DNA of 57,884 nt. Origin: Phallusia fumigata (lineage: Eukaryota > Chordata > Ascidiacea > Phlebobranchia > Ascidiidae). Below the pieces are notes generated by a model. The model was not told the origin of the DNA. It was given only the letters and a program-made list of their open reading frames with translations, and made no database searches. The stretch covers positions 1 through 57,884 of the forward strand of contig QXVZ01031421.1 in the NCBI GenBank assembly GCA_008931825.1, given 5' to 3'. Numbering within the stretch: the first letter of the stretch is position 1; each line of letters opens with the position of its first letter. The translations under genes were made by a program, and so were the position numbers. Of the stretch, positions 12,244 through 25,100 are shown in pieces.

Positions 12244-12566
12244 GTTTTAACACAAAAATCAGAATTTTGCAAATAAAAAGTTTGTATATTTTTCAAATAA
12301 ACTACAATTTAGCTTTAGTTTGATGGTTTTACTCTTAATGATGGCTTGAAAAATTTTTACCCCGACATTAAATTGAAAAATGTCTAATTGCTTTCAAATA
12401 TTGATGTTGGCGTGGCGTGGGCGTTTCTGATAACATGACATGCTGGTGTTTATTGTTAGTGAACGAACACGCGGCCTTTATAAATAAACACAAGCAGCTT
12501 AGATTCTGCAGAATGTATCAACATATTTGACAGCTTTCTAAGATTGTTGGAGGACTAAATGAGAAA

Positions 12567-13803
12567 ACCGCGTTTTCAAAAAGATAAATTATGCATTATG
12601 GAACAACATTTTATTCCAAGCACCATAACATTTTCTCATAGTTACCACTTCATATCATGTGTGTTGCAATTTAGTTTATTTATGCTGGCAGCAATTTAGA
12701 ATGGAAGTAAACCAATATTTACTGAAAACAATTTATTTGTATGAAGCTGAAAAGGTAAGCAGCCAAGTTTCAAAATGCGGCAACTGTTTCCCTGTTCTAT
12801 TTGCATATCCATCTGAAACTGATGAAAGTTATCCTGTTTCAGAATGGGGAGAAAAGAACAAAACATGTCCATTTGGTGATTGGAAATGAATCATGTGATC
12901 TCGACTCATTTGTTAGTGCTTTGACTCTTGCATGGTTTAAACACAAGGTGAATTTTTCTTGGTATATTTATTTCCAATGTTATGAATATTAAAATGCACA
13001 TTCGAGAAACTAATTAGGAGTTGAAAAGCATTACACTGGACTTCGTTTTTTGGTGCATGTTCACCCTTGTGTGTTGGTGTCTGCCCTTTTTATTTAAGAA
13101 AGTCTATTTGTTCAACAAAGGAAAAAAAACTGTTTTATTTTTTTAGGTTGGTACAGAATCTTCCATTTACATTCCTATAATGAACANACCGCGTTTTCAA
13201 AAAGATAAATTATGCATTTTGAAACAACATTTTATTCCAAACACGATAACATTTTCTCATAGTTACCACTTCATATCTTGTGTATTGCTATTTAGTTTAT
13301 TTATGCCGGCAACAATTTAGAATGGAAGTAAACCAATATTTACTGAAAACAATTAATTTGTATGAAGCTGAAAAGGTAAGCAGCCAAGTTTTAAAATGCG
13401 GCAACTGTTTCCCTGTTCTATTTGCATATCCATCTGAAACTGATGAAAGTTATCCTGTTTCAGAAAGGGGAGAAAAGAACAAAATGTGTCCATGTGGTGA
13501 TTGGAAATGAATCATGTGATCTCGACTCATTTGTTAGTGCTCTGACTCTTGCATGGTTTAAACACAAGGTGAATTTTGCTTGGTATATTTATTTCCGATG
13601 TTATGAATATTAACATGCACATTGGAGAAACTAGTTAAGTGTTGAAAAGCATTACACTGGACCCAACGTTTTTTGGTGCATGTTCACCCTTGTGTGTTGG
13701 CGTCTGCTCTTTTAAGAAAGCCTATTTATTCAACAAAGGAAAAAAAACTGTTTCATTTTTTTAGGTTGATACAGAATCTTCCATTTACATTCCTGTGATG
13801 AAC
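12567..13803. repeat. Near-identical block twice (620 and 616 bp) around the n at 13187
   Basis: 12567-13186 repeats as 13188-13803 with the n at the junction. The first copy carries Prune exon 1 (12701-12754), exon 2 (12843-12947) and the start of exon 3 (13147-13186). The copies differ more than the other duplicated blocks, including five amino acid changes, so a diverged allele and a true partial duplication are both possible. Confidence 0.75.
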
Positions 13804-15821
13804 ATTCATCGAAAGGCGCTAAAACTTCGAACAGAAATCATGTTCATGGTTGCCAAACTTGGGATTAACATTGACTGTCTAATGTTTAATGATGAAATAA
13901 ATTGGGATTTTTTAACCAGTTCCAAAGAAAAATTTAAACTTACATTGGTTGATCACAACTGTTTGCCAAAGTAAGTGGCATGTACAAAAATCAATTTTGA
14001 TGGTGATAAACAAATAATGAGACTGTAAACCACAATGTTCTTATCTATGTTTTTATTGTTTTGAGTGGAGTTTATTTAACTTGGTGAAAGAAAATTTGCA
14101 ACACCGCTTTGGAAAAAGTGTGTGATAATAAAAGAGTGTGTAAATGTAATAACAATAAATATTAAACAAGTGTTTAAAATATAAAAAAAGTGCATAAAAA
14201 TGTTTCTTGTGCAAGTTCCCTTGGATTTCTGTAAAACGTGGGATATTTGCTAAAACTGTTTGTGATGTTTCAGGCATCTTTTATTTCTTGATCCTTACGT
14301 TGTTGAAATTGTTGATCATCATCCGGTAGCCACAGAAATTCGACATGAAATTTTGCAAAATATTAAAACTATTGGATCTTGTTCATCGCTAGTTGCTGCT
14401 CAAATTCTAGAAAATATCGATTTTTCCTCTTTACCTGATGAAATCAAAATGATGCTTATAAGTGAGTATAAACTGTTGCTAAGTAATTTATAAACAGCAT
14501 TTAAAACATTGTTTGGTATCTACTTCATATTTCTTCAATTTTGAGCTAACGCTATTTACAAAGATTCAGATTTACTAACAAATTTAAAATCTTTTGATCT
14601 CGGACAATAAACCCTTAAAGCTTAGATACCATATGATGTTTGTTTGTTTAATGTTTGAAAAATGTCGTTTCTAGGTTCAATTTTAATTGACACCTGTAAT
14701 TTTGATCCCAGTGTTGGAAAAACAACAGAATCAGATGTTAAAGTTTTTGAAAAACTAAAGTCCGGAAAAGGCGCAGATGTAATAGTTAAATATTATGACC
14801 AACTTAACAGTGCAAAGTTCGATGTACAAAGGCTTACAATCACAGATATCATGTTAAAGGTAAAAAATTACAAGCTCAATAACTATGATTTATTGTTTGA
14901 ACCTGGTTCTGTTGAAAGTAAACTGTAAAAAAGATAGTAAAAGGTTAACAATAAAAAAGAAAATCCAGAGAAAAGTTAAGTAGATAATGGTTGCAATGTG
15001 TGTTTTAGCATTTCCAAAACAATTTGTTTATACAAGCAGTAAGTACAAAAAATTTATAACTTATCATTAATTAACTTCACACGATTTAATTTGATGTCTT
15101 TTTAGGATCCGAAATACCTCGAAAATTCCTCACAAAAGTTGTTATTCAGCACGATTCACCAAACAGCTGAGGACTTCTTTAGGCGCTCTAATGTTGCCAA
15201 AACAATTTCAGACTTCTGCAAATCAAACGGCTATGCAGCATGGTTATCCCTTTCACCTGTAGCCAGGGATTGTGCAAATACCCCATACAAGCCAATAGCA
15301 ATTCATTCGGCAGACACAAGATTAAGTGATGAGGTAATTTGGGGATTACCACATAATTACAGACATGTGGGAACTAACAACTTGCATTAATGCAGATTAG
15401 TTCACAACTGCAGAGTGCCAGACAACTGGAAGTGGCTGTCAGTGATAAGATGCCGTTTACAGATAAGGGTTTTGTGTTTTTAAGGTAATTATTTGTAACA
15501 GAAGCATATAGGTTTGTGGTTACTGTGTTGATAAATTGCATGTGTGATTATGCACTGATGATGACAGTAGCAATTGTCAAAGCATTTGCAATGATAAAAA
15601 ACAACAAATACCTACCTTCCCTTCAGCTTTTTAACATGGAAATGAAATGTATTCCTGTGGCGTCGTACTGTTTTAAACCATGTAAGATATCTAAGTCCTA
15701 GCTAAGCAAATATTTTTTTTTAAGATATTTTATTTGTGTTTTGACCAGGATGTACAATTGCAAGGCATCAAGAAAGCAAGTCCTGCCTGTTGTTCAACAA
15801 GTGTGGAGGACGTATTACTAA
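13322..15821 (+). CDS. PRUNE1: Prune-family DHH phosphoesterase (exopolyphosphatase-like)
   Basis: Exons: 13322-13375, 13464-13568, 13765-13970, 14274-14461, 14675-14859, 15106-15333, 15396-15484, 15749-15821. They sum to 1128 nt, giving 375 residues. DHH-family motifs are in order: GNESCDLDS (motif I, metal site), TLVDHN (II), EIVDHHPV (III, the DHH signature), LIDTCNFDPS (IV). A DHHA2 region follows, with AKFDV, DFF and a C-terminal SRKQVLPVVQQ block matching human PRUNE1. Motif III reads DHH as in yeast PPX1, whereas human PRUNE1 has DHR, so metal-dependent short-chain polyphosphatase activity is plausible. Exons 1-3 are repeated upstream of the n at 13187; this copy is continuous with the rest. 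The protein lacks the long C-terminal tail of PRUNE1. It may be the N-terminal half of a PRUNE2-type locus with the next gene. Confidence 0.9.
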
Positions 15822-16112
15822 AATGACACAACACTGTTGTTTGAACAATTTTAGTTAATGTTTAACACCCCCTGAATTGCAATGATTTTGTGACAAAACA
15901 GTTGTTCATTGCAGTCGCTGCCTGTATGTCTATTGTGTTTCATGCACAAATGAACTGTTTTGTTTTTTGCAGCAGTAATTGTGTTACACATATTAGAATG
16001 AAGTTATATCATAATAAAACGGAACTGTATGCCATGTGCATAAAATAGGAAACTGTTATTGGGAAATACAAAGACCTGCAAGTGCAAGATTTTATGAGCA
16101 CACAATTAAAGT
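15822..16112. other. Short spacer between the Prune and acidic/BCH reading frames
   Basis: An AATAAA at 16013-16018 could end the Prune transcript. It lies only 95 nt before the next start codon. An in-frame TAA sits at 16107-16109. A weak acceptor-like AG at 16110-16111 would put the giant exon in phase with either Prune exon 7 or a donor (AC/GTATTA) inside exon 8. Spacing and phase therefore allow either two cistrons or one spliced gene. Confidence 0.5.
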
Positions 16113-19100
16113 ATGACATCACCCTTAGGTCATTGTGATGTCAATGATACTTTTGATGACACTTCAGATTTGAGTGAGGTGACTTTGTCTACACATGCTA
16201 CAGTTGATTTGGAAGGGGAGACAACTCTGACAAAATCAGAAGAAGTTTTGGATATATTCAGTGCTTTTGACAAAACTGATTCAATTTCTGCTGGACAATC
16301 GGTGGAGAAAAATGAAAACCTTTATGATCTGCTGTCGTTAGGAGAAAATACTGCATCAAACAATGGAAAAGATTTTAACGCCTTCAGTTTGTTAGATATT
16401 AACTCAGCCCCACACACAGAAAGTGGTAAACCTGCTGAACTAGTTGACAACGACAACTGGTTGATTTCCAGTGACACAACCCAAAGTCAGCCAGTGGATT
16501 TTCTTGGTTTGTTTGACAGTCCACCACCAAACGAGATCCACAGGGTAGAACAAATTGACCCCACATCTTTAGCTGACACAACAGCACCACAATCTGAAGT
16601 GAATAATTTAGTGGACTTTTTCGGGACCCAAAATGTTAGTGAAACTACAGAAAACGTCCAAGTCACAACACAAGATGTAACCAGTCCTGATTTCGGATGG
16701 TTGATGATGGATGAACAGACAAAAGACAAAAACACTGGCCTAATGCCCACACCACTTGTCGGTGAGGCGGGAATGCTGGATAATGGCCTAGGTCTCAACT
16801 TTCCAGTGACTTTAGCTCTGTCAGCTTCCCCGGTTGACAGTCAAGTGGGAAAAGACCCGACAGACTTATTGCAAGATTCACTTTTATTTGAAAAGGAATT
16901 TCCCCCTGGTAACGTAACCTCTGCCGACAGAGATAATTCTATGGATGTGTTTGGTTTCAAGCAACACAAAACCGAAACCACACAAACAAACAAATTGGAT
17001 GCTGAACGTTTTTCCCCAAATCAAGATGGCAACATTTTGGATTTTCTAACACAAGGTGGAAATAAGGCAAATGCATTACAAAGTTCAAAAGAAAGTAAAA
17101 CTGCAGGAAACTCTGTTGCATTGTCAAACATGGCAGATTTTTTTGGGAGCAGTCAATTACAAGCAGTGACAGGTGAAGTTGGTTTTGTTGACAATGGAGT
17201 TAATCTTCAACCATCTGGGTTCCCACCAAGCCATGACATCACCACTCTTTGTGATGTCAACAAACCTGAATCAATAATAGAATTGGGATCTATTGTTACA
17301 GTGTCAACTGAAGGTCATTCGTCCGGGTGTGTGGATAAGGTGGAAAGTTCAGAAACATCAAATGCTGACTTGTTTGCGGTAAGCAACCAAACTGAAACTA
17401 ATGATTCTTCGTTTGATGGACAGGACAAAATGATTGAGCCTGGCATAATCAGTGTAAACAATGTATCTGTAGCTGAAGATGATGTTTACACTGTTGATGG
17501 GGTCAACAAATCCATAATGATAGACACTATGTCCAGCAAGAACCTGTCAGATGACTTGGACAGTCAGGAGAGCGAATCTGTTGAAATGGGAAATTGTGTG
17601 AAATCGATATGTCAAGTTGACTCTGATGAAAACAGTGAGGACCCAGCTTCAAAAGGAGCACATGTGAATCCAACTTTTGATGAGGAACTTGTCGGCATTC
17701 AGCTGAACACAACTTCCTCCGAAAATGCCCCAGTTGTGACTGAGATGGGTGAATTTATTGAGGAATCAAATGTGCAGGCGAGCACCTCGGTGCAATTGCA
17801 AACAAATTCAGCTTTCAACAGTGAGGAAGTCATTGTTATTGAACAGGAAAAAGACTCACTAAGAGATGAAGTAGCTCAAGTTGATGAATGCTTCCTAGAA
17901 AAAAGTTTCATAAATGCTGAAAGCAGTGATTTTGATGCAGAGGATGAAGTGAAGGCGGAATTTAAAACTGGTCTAAGTACAGGTGATGATGAAGTTGCCA
18001 TTAACAAACAACAAGAAACTAGTGCAACTGAAGATGTTAATTTAAATGCTGAAACAAGGGAACTCGGAGTGGAATCAAACAGAGATACTGTAGATGATTT
18101 GTGTAAACCAGAACAACTATTGGAAAGTTATCAAACAAGGGACAATTTAGAACTTGAACAAACAACAAGTGATGCAAACCAGGGTGCCACTGCTGGCAAC
18201 AGCACAGATTTGTCAGAATTTGACAAAATAGTGACAGCAGAGGAATGCAATGCAACTGCAAAAGATTCACTATCAGATACTATTGACAGTTCCCCTCTAC
18301 ACAATGCCTCGACTTCGAGCGAAGAAAATCTGTTCAACACTGAACTGTGCAAACCCATTGATGCGTTGGGCAGCGACCAAACCACTCCAGGAGAACAACG
18401 CAATATTAAGGATACCTGTGATGAAGAATCCATCGAGCCTTTTTCACTTACAGTGGAAAGTGAATCAGCTCTATTGGGCTCTAAACCAGATTTCGAAATC
18501 GAGCCTCAGCAAGAAAAGCAAGACATCAAAGAGTTTGGTTTACAGCTTGCAGCAAATGAATTATGCTTGGATAAAAGTGAAAAGGAAGATAATATGAAAA
18601 CAGCAACAACCAGCACTAACTCCATGGTGATTCCTATTGATGTTGACAACAGTTTCCACCCAAACCTGTTGGAAGCTACTTCGGAACAATCGGCAACTGA
18701 TAAAGTTGATTCAAGCCTCATCGATGACAAGGGGAAATCTGACAATACAAGTCAGCAAAGCTTTCTTGTCACCACAAGTGATGAAGCAACATTAACATTT
18801 GTAGAGAGTGATATTCCATCTGAGCAAGATTATGTGGTTGAACAGACTGCAAGTAATCATAATCATGAAGTCATATCTACTTTAAATCAACAAGACACAA
18901 ATCAGCTGGTATTGTCCACAGTTAACATCAGTGATGAAACAAAGTCTCCAGATTTGGATGTGGATTCTGTTGTTATGAACCCTGCACCACCACCAAGAGG
19001 AAAAAAGAAGACTCCTGCTAAAGAGGGGTTTACAGACTCTTCTGTTCAAGATGACCAACTACCTGAAGCATTGGGTAAAGCAGAAAAACCTGTGGCACCA

Positions 19101-22100
19101 AATGAAATCGATCCNNNNNNNNNNNNNNNNNNNNNNNNNNNNNNNNNNNNNNNNNNNNNNNNNNNNNNNNNNNNNNNNNNNNNNNNNNNNNNNNNNNNNN
19201 NNNNNNNNNNNNNNNNNNNNNNNNNNNNNNNNNNNNNNNNNNNNNNNNNNNNNNNNNNNNNNNNNNNNNNNNNNNNNNNNNNNNNNNNNNNNNNNNNNNN
19301 NNNNNNNNNNNNNNNNNNNNNNNNNNNNNNNNNNNNNNNNNNNNNNNNNNNNNNNNNNNNNNNNNNNNNNNNNNNNNNNNNNNNNNNNNNNNNNNNNNNN
19401 NNNNNNNNNNNNNNNNNNNNNNNNNNNNNNNNNNNNNACACAGAATTTTGGTGGGTTTGTACAAGAAATGCATGATCTACCTGGTAATGAACAAAAATCC
19501 AATTTAGAAAATGATTCCGATGACAACACAACAACTACAGAGGGGTCATGGTGTATTATCGACAAAACCAGTGAATATGAGGATTGGTCTGACAATGATC
19601 CCGAAACTAGCACCAGCAATGACCAACTTACATTGTCTGACAAAACAAATATCAGCAGCAGTGAGCAACAAAATATAAAAGTAACCACAACTGGTACTAC
19701 AGAGGATGCAGGAAAAGAAAATTTGATGGATAAGGTCACTACTGTCAGTTCTGCAGAGATGCTTGTTCAAAATAAAGATGTTACTCTACAAACAGAAAAT
19801 GCCAAAGACAAGTTGGAGACACCAGAACCACTAGACTTGACTGAACTGAATAACGGAGAATGCAGTTATCATGATTCAAAGGATACAACAGCCAGCACAG
19901 CAACGAGAGATGAAATATCGAAAGATCAAGATTTTTCAATTGTTGGAAACAGCAGTGCAATAGATATGATTGAAGATTCAACTTCCGGTGATGCTGCTTT
20001 ACAAAAAGGCAGTCAGGATTCCGAATTTCTTTTTTCCAATGAGGTTAAGCCCACTGATGCTTTGTCAGAAATATCATTTTCAGAAGCAAGTGAAAGCAAG
20101 AATTCTGGACTCAACAACGATGACTTGCTTGAAAGACACACAACAGGTGGCCTATTGATGCTTGATGAAACAAGTGACTTAACTTTGGGCAAAGTTCCTG
20201 ATAAACATATTATTGATGAAACGACTTCCCAATCATCAAGTAGTTCTGTAGTTGAGCTTTCAAGTCAAGGTGATCTTTCTGCTGAGCAAGCATCTGATGT
20301 CACAGTAAGCCCAGAAGTGGATTTGAGCCAGAACAGTGTTTTGTTGCTTACTGGAAAATCAGATGTAAAGGACGAGAAGATGATTGGTTTGGTGGAAGTC
20401 AGCAGTAGTGATGCGGGTAATGTGGGTACTCTTCTTGATGTGGAATGGAATCCTGATCTCGACACAAACGACCAACAAGAAACTGACCCAGATTTTAAAA
20501 CACAGGTTGATGTGCCTGGATTGTCAGAAAACATGAACCAAGCCAACACTTTCAGTGAAGCGGTGTCAAAGGATTTGGATATAGATGCCTCAGGGCAAGA
20601 AAATGTTAAAAGTGATACAAAGACAATTAATAATGATTATCTCCAATTGGATAAAGATAGCCTTACCACACACCCTGAAGAAACAAATTTTACAACATGG
20701 CCAGACGACCCAACTACAATAGAAACTGATATTATGCATGACAAAAAAGCAGGAAATGAGGGGATTGAACTTCATGAAGTGCAACAAACAAACACAAACC
20801 TGCTGGAAGTTGAAAGCACGTTGGATCAAGAAAATCTCTTTGCGAGCCGTAAGTTTGGAGCAAAAGAGGAAAATGACAAACATGGCTCAGAACCAAATAT
20901 CAAAGAACACACATCTGAAATAAAACAACTACTGTTTGAAACAAATCAAGCTGCAGAGGAGGAAATCAATGACACAGAACCAAAGCTGAATGATACCAAG
21001 TTGGTGATTGAGGATCTGCTGGAAGAGAAAAGCAAAAACATCAAAAAAGTGTATGAAACTGCCTCTGGAAATGATGCTACCTCAGATGTTATATTGAAAA
21101 ACAAGGGTTCCACTACCAACATGGAACAAATATTAGATCTGGTTGAAGCAAAGCAAGGGGAACAATGTGTAACAAGTATTGTGAATCTGAAAGTAGGTGA
21201 TTCAGAAAGTGAAGTGCAATCAGAAGCTAAAACCAATGACGATAACTCTGCTGGACTTGAAAAAGAAAACATGGATGCTGTGTTTGATGAAAATGTCTTG
21301 ACACAACAATTGTTGGAATGGGAGCCCACAAACGATGTCGAGCTTGTTACAGGACTTACTGATAAAATCCTACTTAGTGAACAAGAACCTGAATTTGAAC
21401 CTGAAGCAGTTCCCAAAACCCTTGATGAGATGCCTGTAAGTGTGTCAGATAGTGAAGGCAATGCCCTGGTTGAAGTGACATCAGAAGATTTGGATCATGC
21501 TCCAAATGAAAATTGCACAGATAACAATCAAATTATTATTAATAAGACTGTTACTTCAGAACATCCAGACAAAGATGACGGTTCGGATGCAAATTTTCCA
21601 TCTGAAGTTACCAGACCAACAGAAAGTTCATGTAATGAAATACCTACTATTAGTGTGTCAGGTGCTGAAAGCAATGCCCTGGCAGAAATAACGTCAGAAG
21701 ATTTAGGTGGTACACAAAATGAAAGTTCCACAGATAATAATCAAATTTTCATTGATAATCTCGTCAATTCAGAACAGCTGGATGAAATCGCAACAGACAA
21801 AGACGACTGTTTCAATGATAAGCTACAATCTAAAGTTTCCAAAGCAACAGAAAGTGTGCTTGAACCTTCGAGTATACAAAGTTTAATAATGGGCAACATC
21901 GGTGAAACAGGTGTAACAACACAAACTGTGACAATGGATTTCCAAGCTGACATAATGAAAGATTCAGATGAAGACAAAACTACTCCTGTTGTTCAGTTCG
22001 TTCCTCTTTCAACCAACTCATTCCAGGGACTTAATATCAATGATCAGATATTTGCTGATCCTGACTCCGTTTCAATCAAACCACTGAAGAAACTGGATTT

Positions 22101-25100
22101 ACTACAAGATGGAGCAGAAACAAACACGGAGGACTTTTCCAGGTGAGGTTTTGCTTACATTATGATAGGTTTATGTAAAACAAATTCACAATGTAACTGA
22201 AACAAGATTGTTAATTTTTTGATATGCTGTTCTGTATCAGTTCACAGAACTGCAATGTAGCACATTCTTCGGCGACAAATGCACTAGTGTATTTGATTTG
22301 TTACCTTATTTTATGTTTTAGCGGAACCAAACGGGTCAGGTATGATACAATTGGAAGCATTGACTTGCTCACAGATTCTGAAGATGAGGATGAAGAAAAT
22401 GAAACACAGAAACAGTTTAATTCAGGTATAAGCATTTTTCCTCAAGTAAAAGTCAAGAAAATATCCTAGTGGCAAGATCAACTGATTTATATTTAGGGTC
22501 ACTAATTGTAATTTTAACCATTCTCCAGTGTTTTTACCTGGCAACAAACTTAACGAATAAAATGTGATTAAATATTTTAGTGGAGCACAGGGATGGGCAA
22601 GGTGTGGCTCATGGACTAAATTCTACCAAAAAAAACTTTAATTCTGGCAAACCAGATACAATATTTTGCATTAACCCAATTCATTTTTCTCATGCCCATT
22701 TTGTAACAACTTTAAGCTAGTGCAATTTGTCTGTTAGTTATTGTCCACACTCGCACAGCCTGCCAGTTAATATTATTCCAGTATTACGAATAAAGGCCTG
22801 TTAGCCAAAGTTTGCCCACCTCTGGTGTTTAGAACTATACAAGTGTTTAAATCCAATCAAATTTCTGACCTTCGACCCTCAGCCAAGGCAGAGTTGGTGA
22901 GCATAGATCTGAAGAATGATGATGAGGAACAAAATGGGAAGAACGACACTGTGTCACCGACTTCATCTTTACGTCGAAGATCGATTGTTCCTCCTTCCTC
23001 ACTGGTCCTCTCGATTGCCCTTGATGACATCAACGTCCAGACACCAACACAGGAATCCCTGGGTAAGGAAATATTAATTACATATAAATTACTTCCATTC
23101 ACCAAATGATTCACATACTCTGCTGGCTCGTTGCTGTTCCAGCACTTAGGCAAGGAAGTTAAGTTTACACAAGCTTATAAACAGATGGGCAGGTTCTGTT
23201 TTGCAAAAAAAAGACATAAATAACATGTATGCAGGAAATCATTCTTTCATTTCATATTTTTGTGGTGAAATATGCTGCAGTTTGTAATGGGACAAAAATA
23301 TTTTAGTCTCCTTAAATACTCTAATATAAATATAACTTTACAAATTCTTGGCTCACCTTTTGTACTAAACCATTTTCCAATTTTGTATCCCATAACTCAC
23401 CTTACTTTTATTTCAGGCAATGATGCATCTGCACCAAGTGAGAGCGACACTTCCAATACTTCTTCAGCAGCAGATGGTGAGTTTTGGTTAGGTCATTAAC
23501 ATTCCTAAGCTTTGTAACATTTCATTTTTATGTCACAGGTTCCGCAAATGATGAAAAATCTGACCCGGAGATTTTACTTCCCTCGATGCCAGTCGCATTG
23601 AAGGAGCCCCCAGTTTGGGAAACTGTCGTAATTGGAAATGTTGACTACAGAATTGACGGACGAGCGATTCAGAATTACAAACGGGTCATCTCGCATGGAG
23701 GTAATATTTGGTTTTTACATTTGTTTTTATACACAAACAAAGTTGTTGGGCTTTATTAGGATAACAAAACCAGGCCATAGCTTACCAAGAACATTTTTAA
23801 ACTCTTAAGTGCAAAATATCAAGTCCAAAAATGTATCTAAAATGTATTAATGCAAATTAAATACTTAAAGCAACCACTTTCAAATGTGTTTGACAGGGTT
23901 TTACAAGGAAAAGCAAGCAATAGTGGAAATATTTGGCCAGTATCTTCCAGACTCCAGTGTTACCAATTATATTTGGGTGATGGACAATCTCTTTTTGTGA
24001 GTAAATCTTTTTGCTATTCAAAAGATGTTATACTGATTCCATTGTTGAAGTGCATTTTACCCAATTCGTTAAGGTATCTGATTTCAACGCTGGAACTTCT
24101 TGTGCAACATCAAGAATATGTTGTTGTGTTCTTCAACGGTTCTGTGTCAAAGAATCACTTTCCAAGTACATCCTGGCTGAAAAAATCACACCTGCAGGTT
24201 CCACATTATCTGCGGAAGAATTTGAAGGGATTTTATGTTGTTCAATCTTCGTTTTATTTCAAAACACTCACCAGCCTTACGAGGATGTTTTTGAGGTAAA
24301 ATTGTTGTACAGATTGACATGAAACAATTCTCAACATGGCCATGTTTGAAACTTTACATGTTTGGTGTTTAAATTCAGGTGTTTTAAATTGCTAGAAAAT
24401 CTTGTTATGGCTTTCACTTGGCTATCAACTTTTTAACTAAAGTGTCAAGAACTGCTGCCAGTTTTATAAAACTGTTTCTCTAACACAGTGCTCTGCAACC
24501 ATTTTTCACTGACGTCACACTTTTAAACTTTCAAAATTCGGCAGCACACCAATTTTTACACTGAGCAGCCTTTCGAAGATTATAGTTTCTACTGTAACGT
24601 TCGAAATACATAATAAATGCACAGTGAGCAGCCTCAATAGAATTTAGACTAGCGAATTGCCGAATTGTTATAACGTTCATACTTGCCAAGAATAAAATGT
24701 TTTTGTTTCCGAAAATGTTGTGTTAGGCTGCAGTTGCACTGCAGCACACCTAGCATCGTCTCGCCGAACACCAGTGTGTCGCATGCGAGCACTGATCTAA
24801 CACAATGAACATTTTTTCAGCCGGAAGGTTTTTAAAAAAACCAAGAATGTAAAGAACCACAAAGAATTGAAACAATTCATCCCAACGGATTTCCTCTTTA
24901 TCCCTCAAGACATTGCCAGGTAACAATTCACCAAACAAAATTAAAGTTTACAGATGATACGCTGTATGCTAAATTTTATGATTTCACCAAGGTTTATTGA
25001 CTCATTTAAATTTTGTGATTGAAATTGCCCACCAGCGGATTTTATTTTAGACAAATTTCTGTAAGAAGTTTTGCAGGCCTTAATTTGCAATGTGTTATTA

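Noticed and set aside
15749..15826. Prune last exon read in the frame ending at 15826
   Set aside because: The phase from exon 7 is 2, giving the frame that ends at 15821. That frame also matches the SRK..LLP block of human PRUNE1.
19030..19739. Open frames running through the N gap
   Set aside because: Their apparent length is produced by the unknown bases.
16399..21977. Long minus-strand open frames opposite the acidic exon
   Set aside because: They are antisense shadows of a compositionally biased acidic Ser/Thr-rich exon. No splice or start context supports them.
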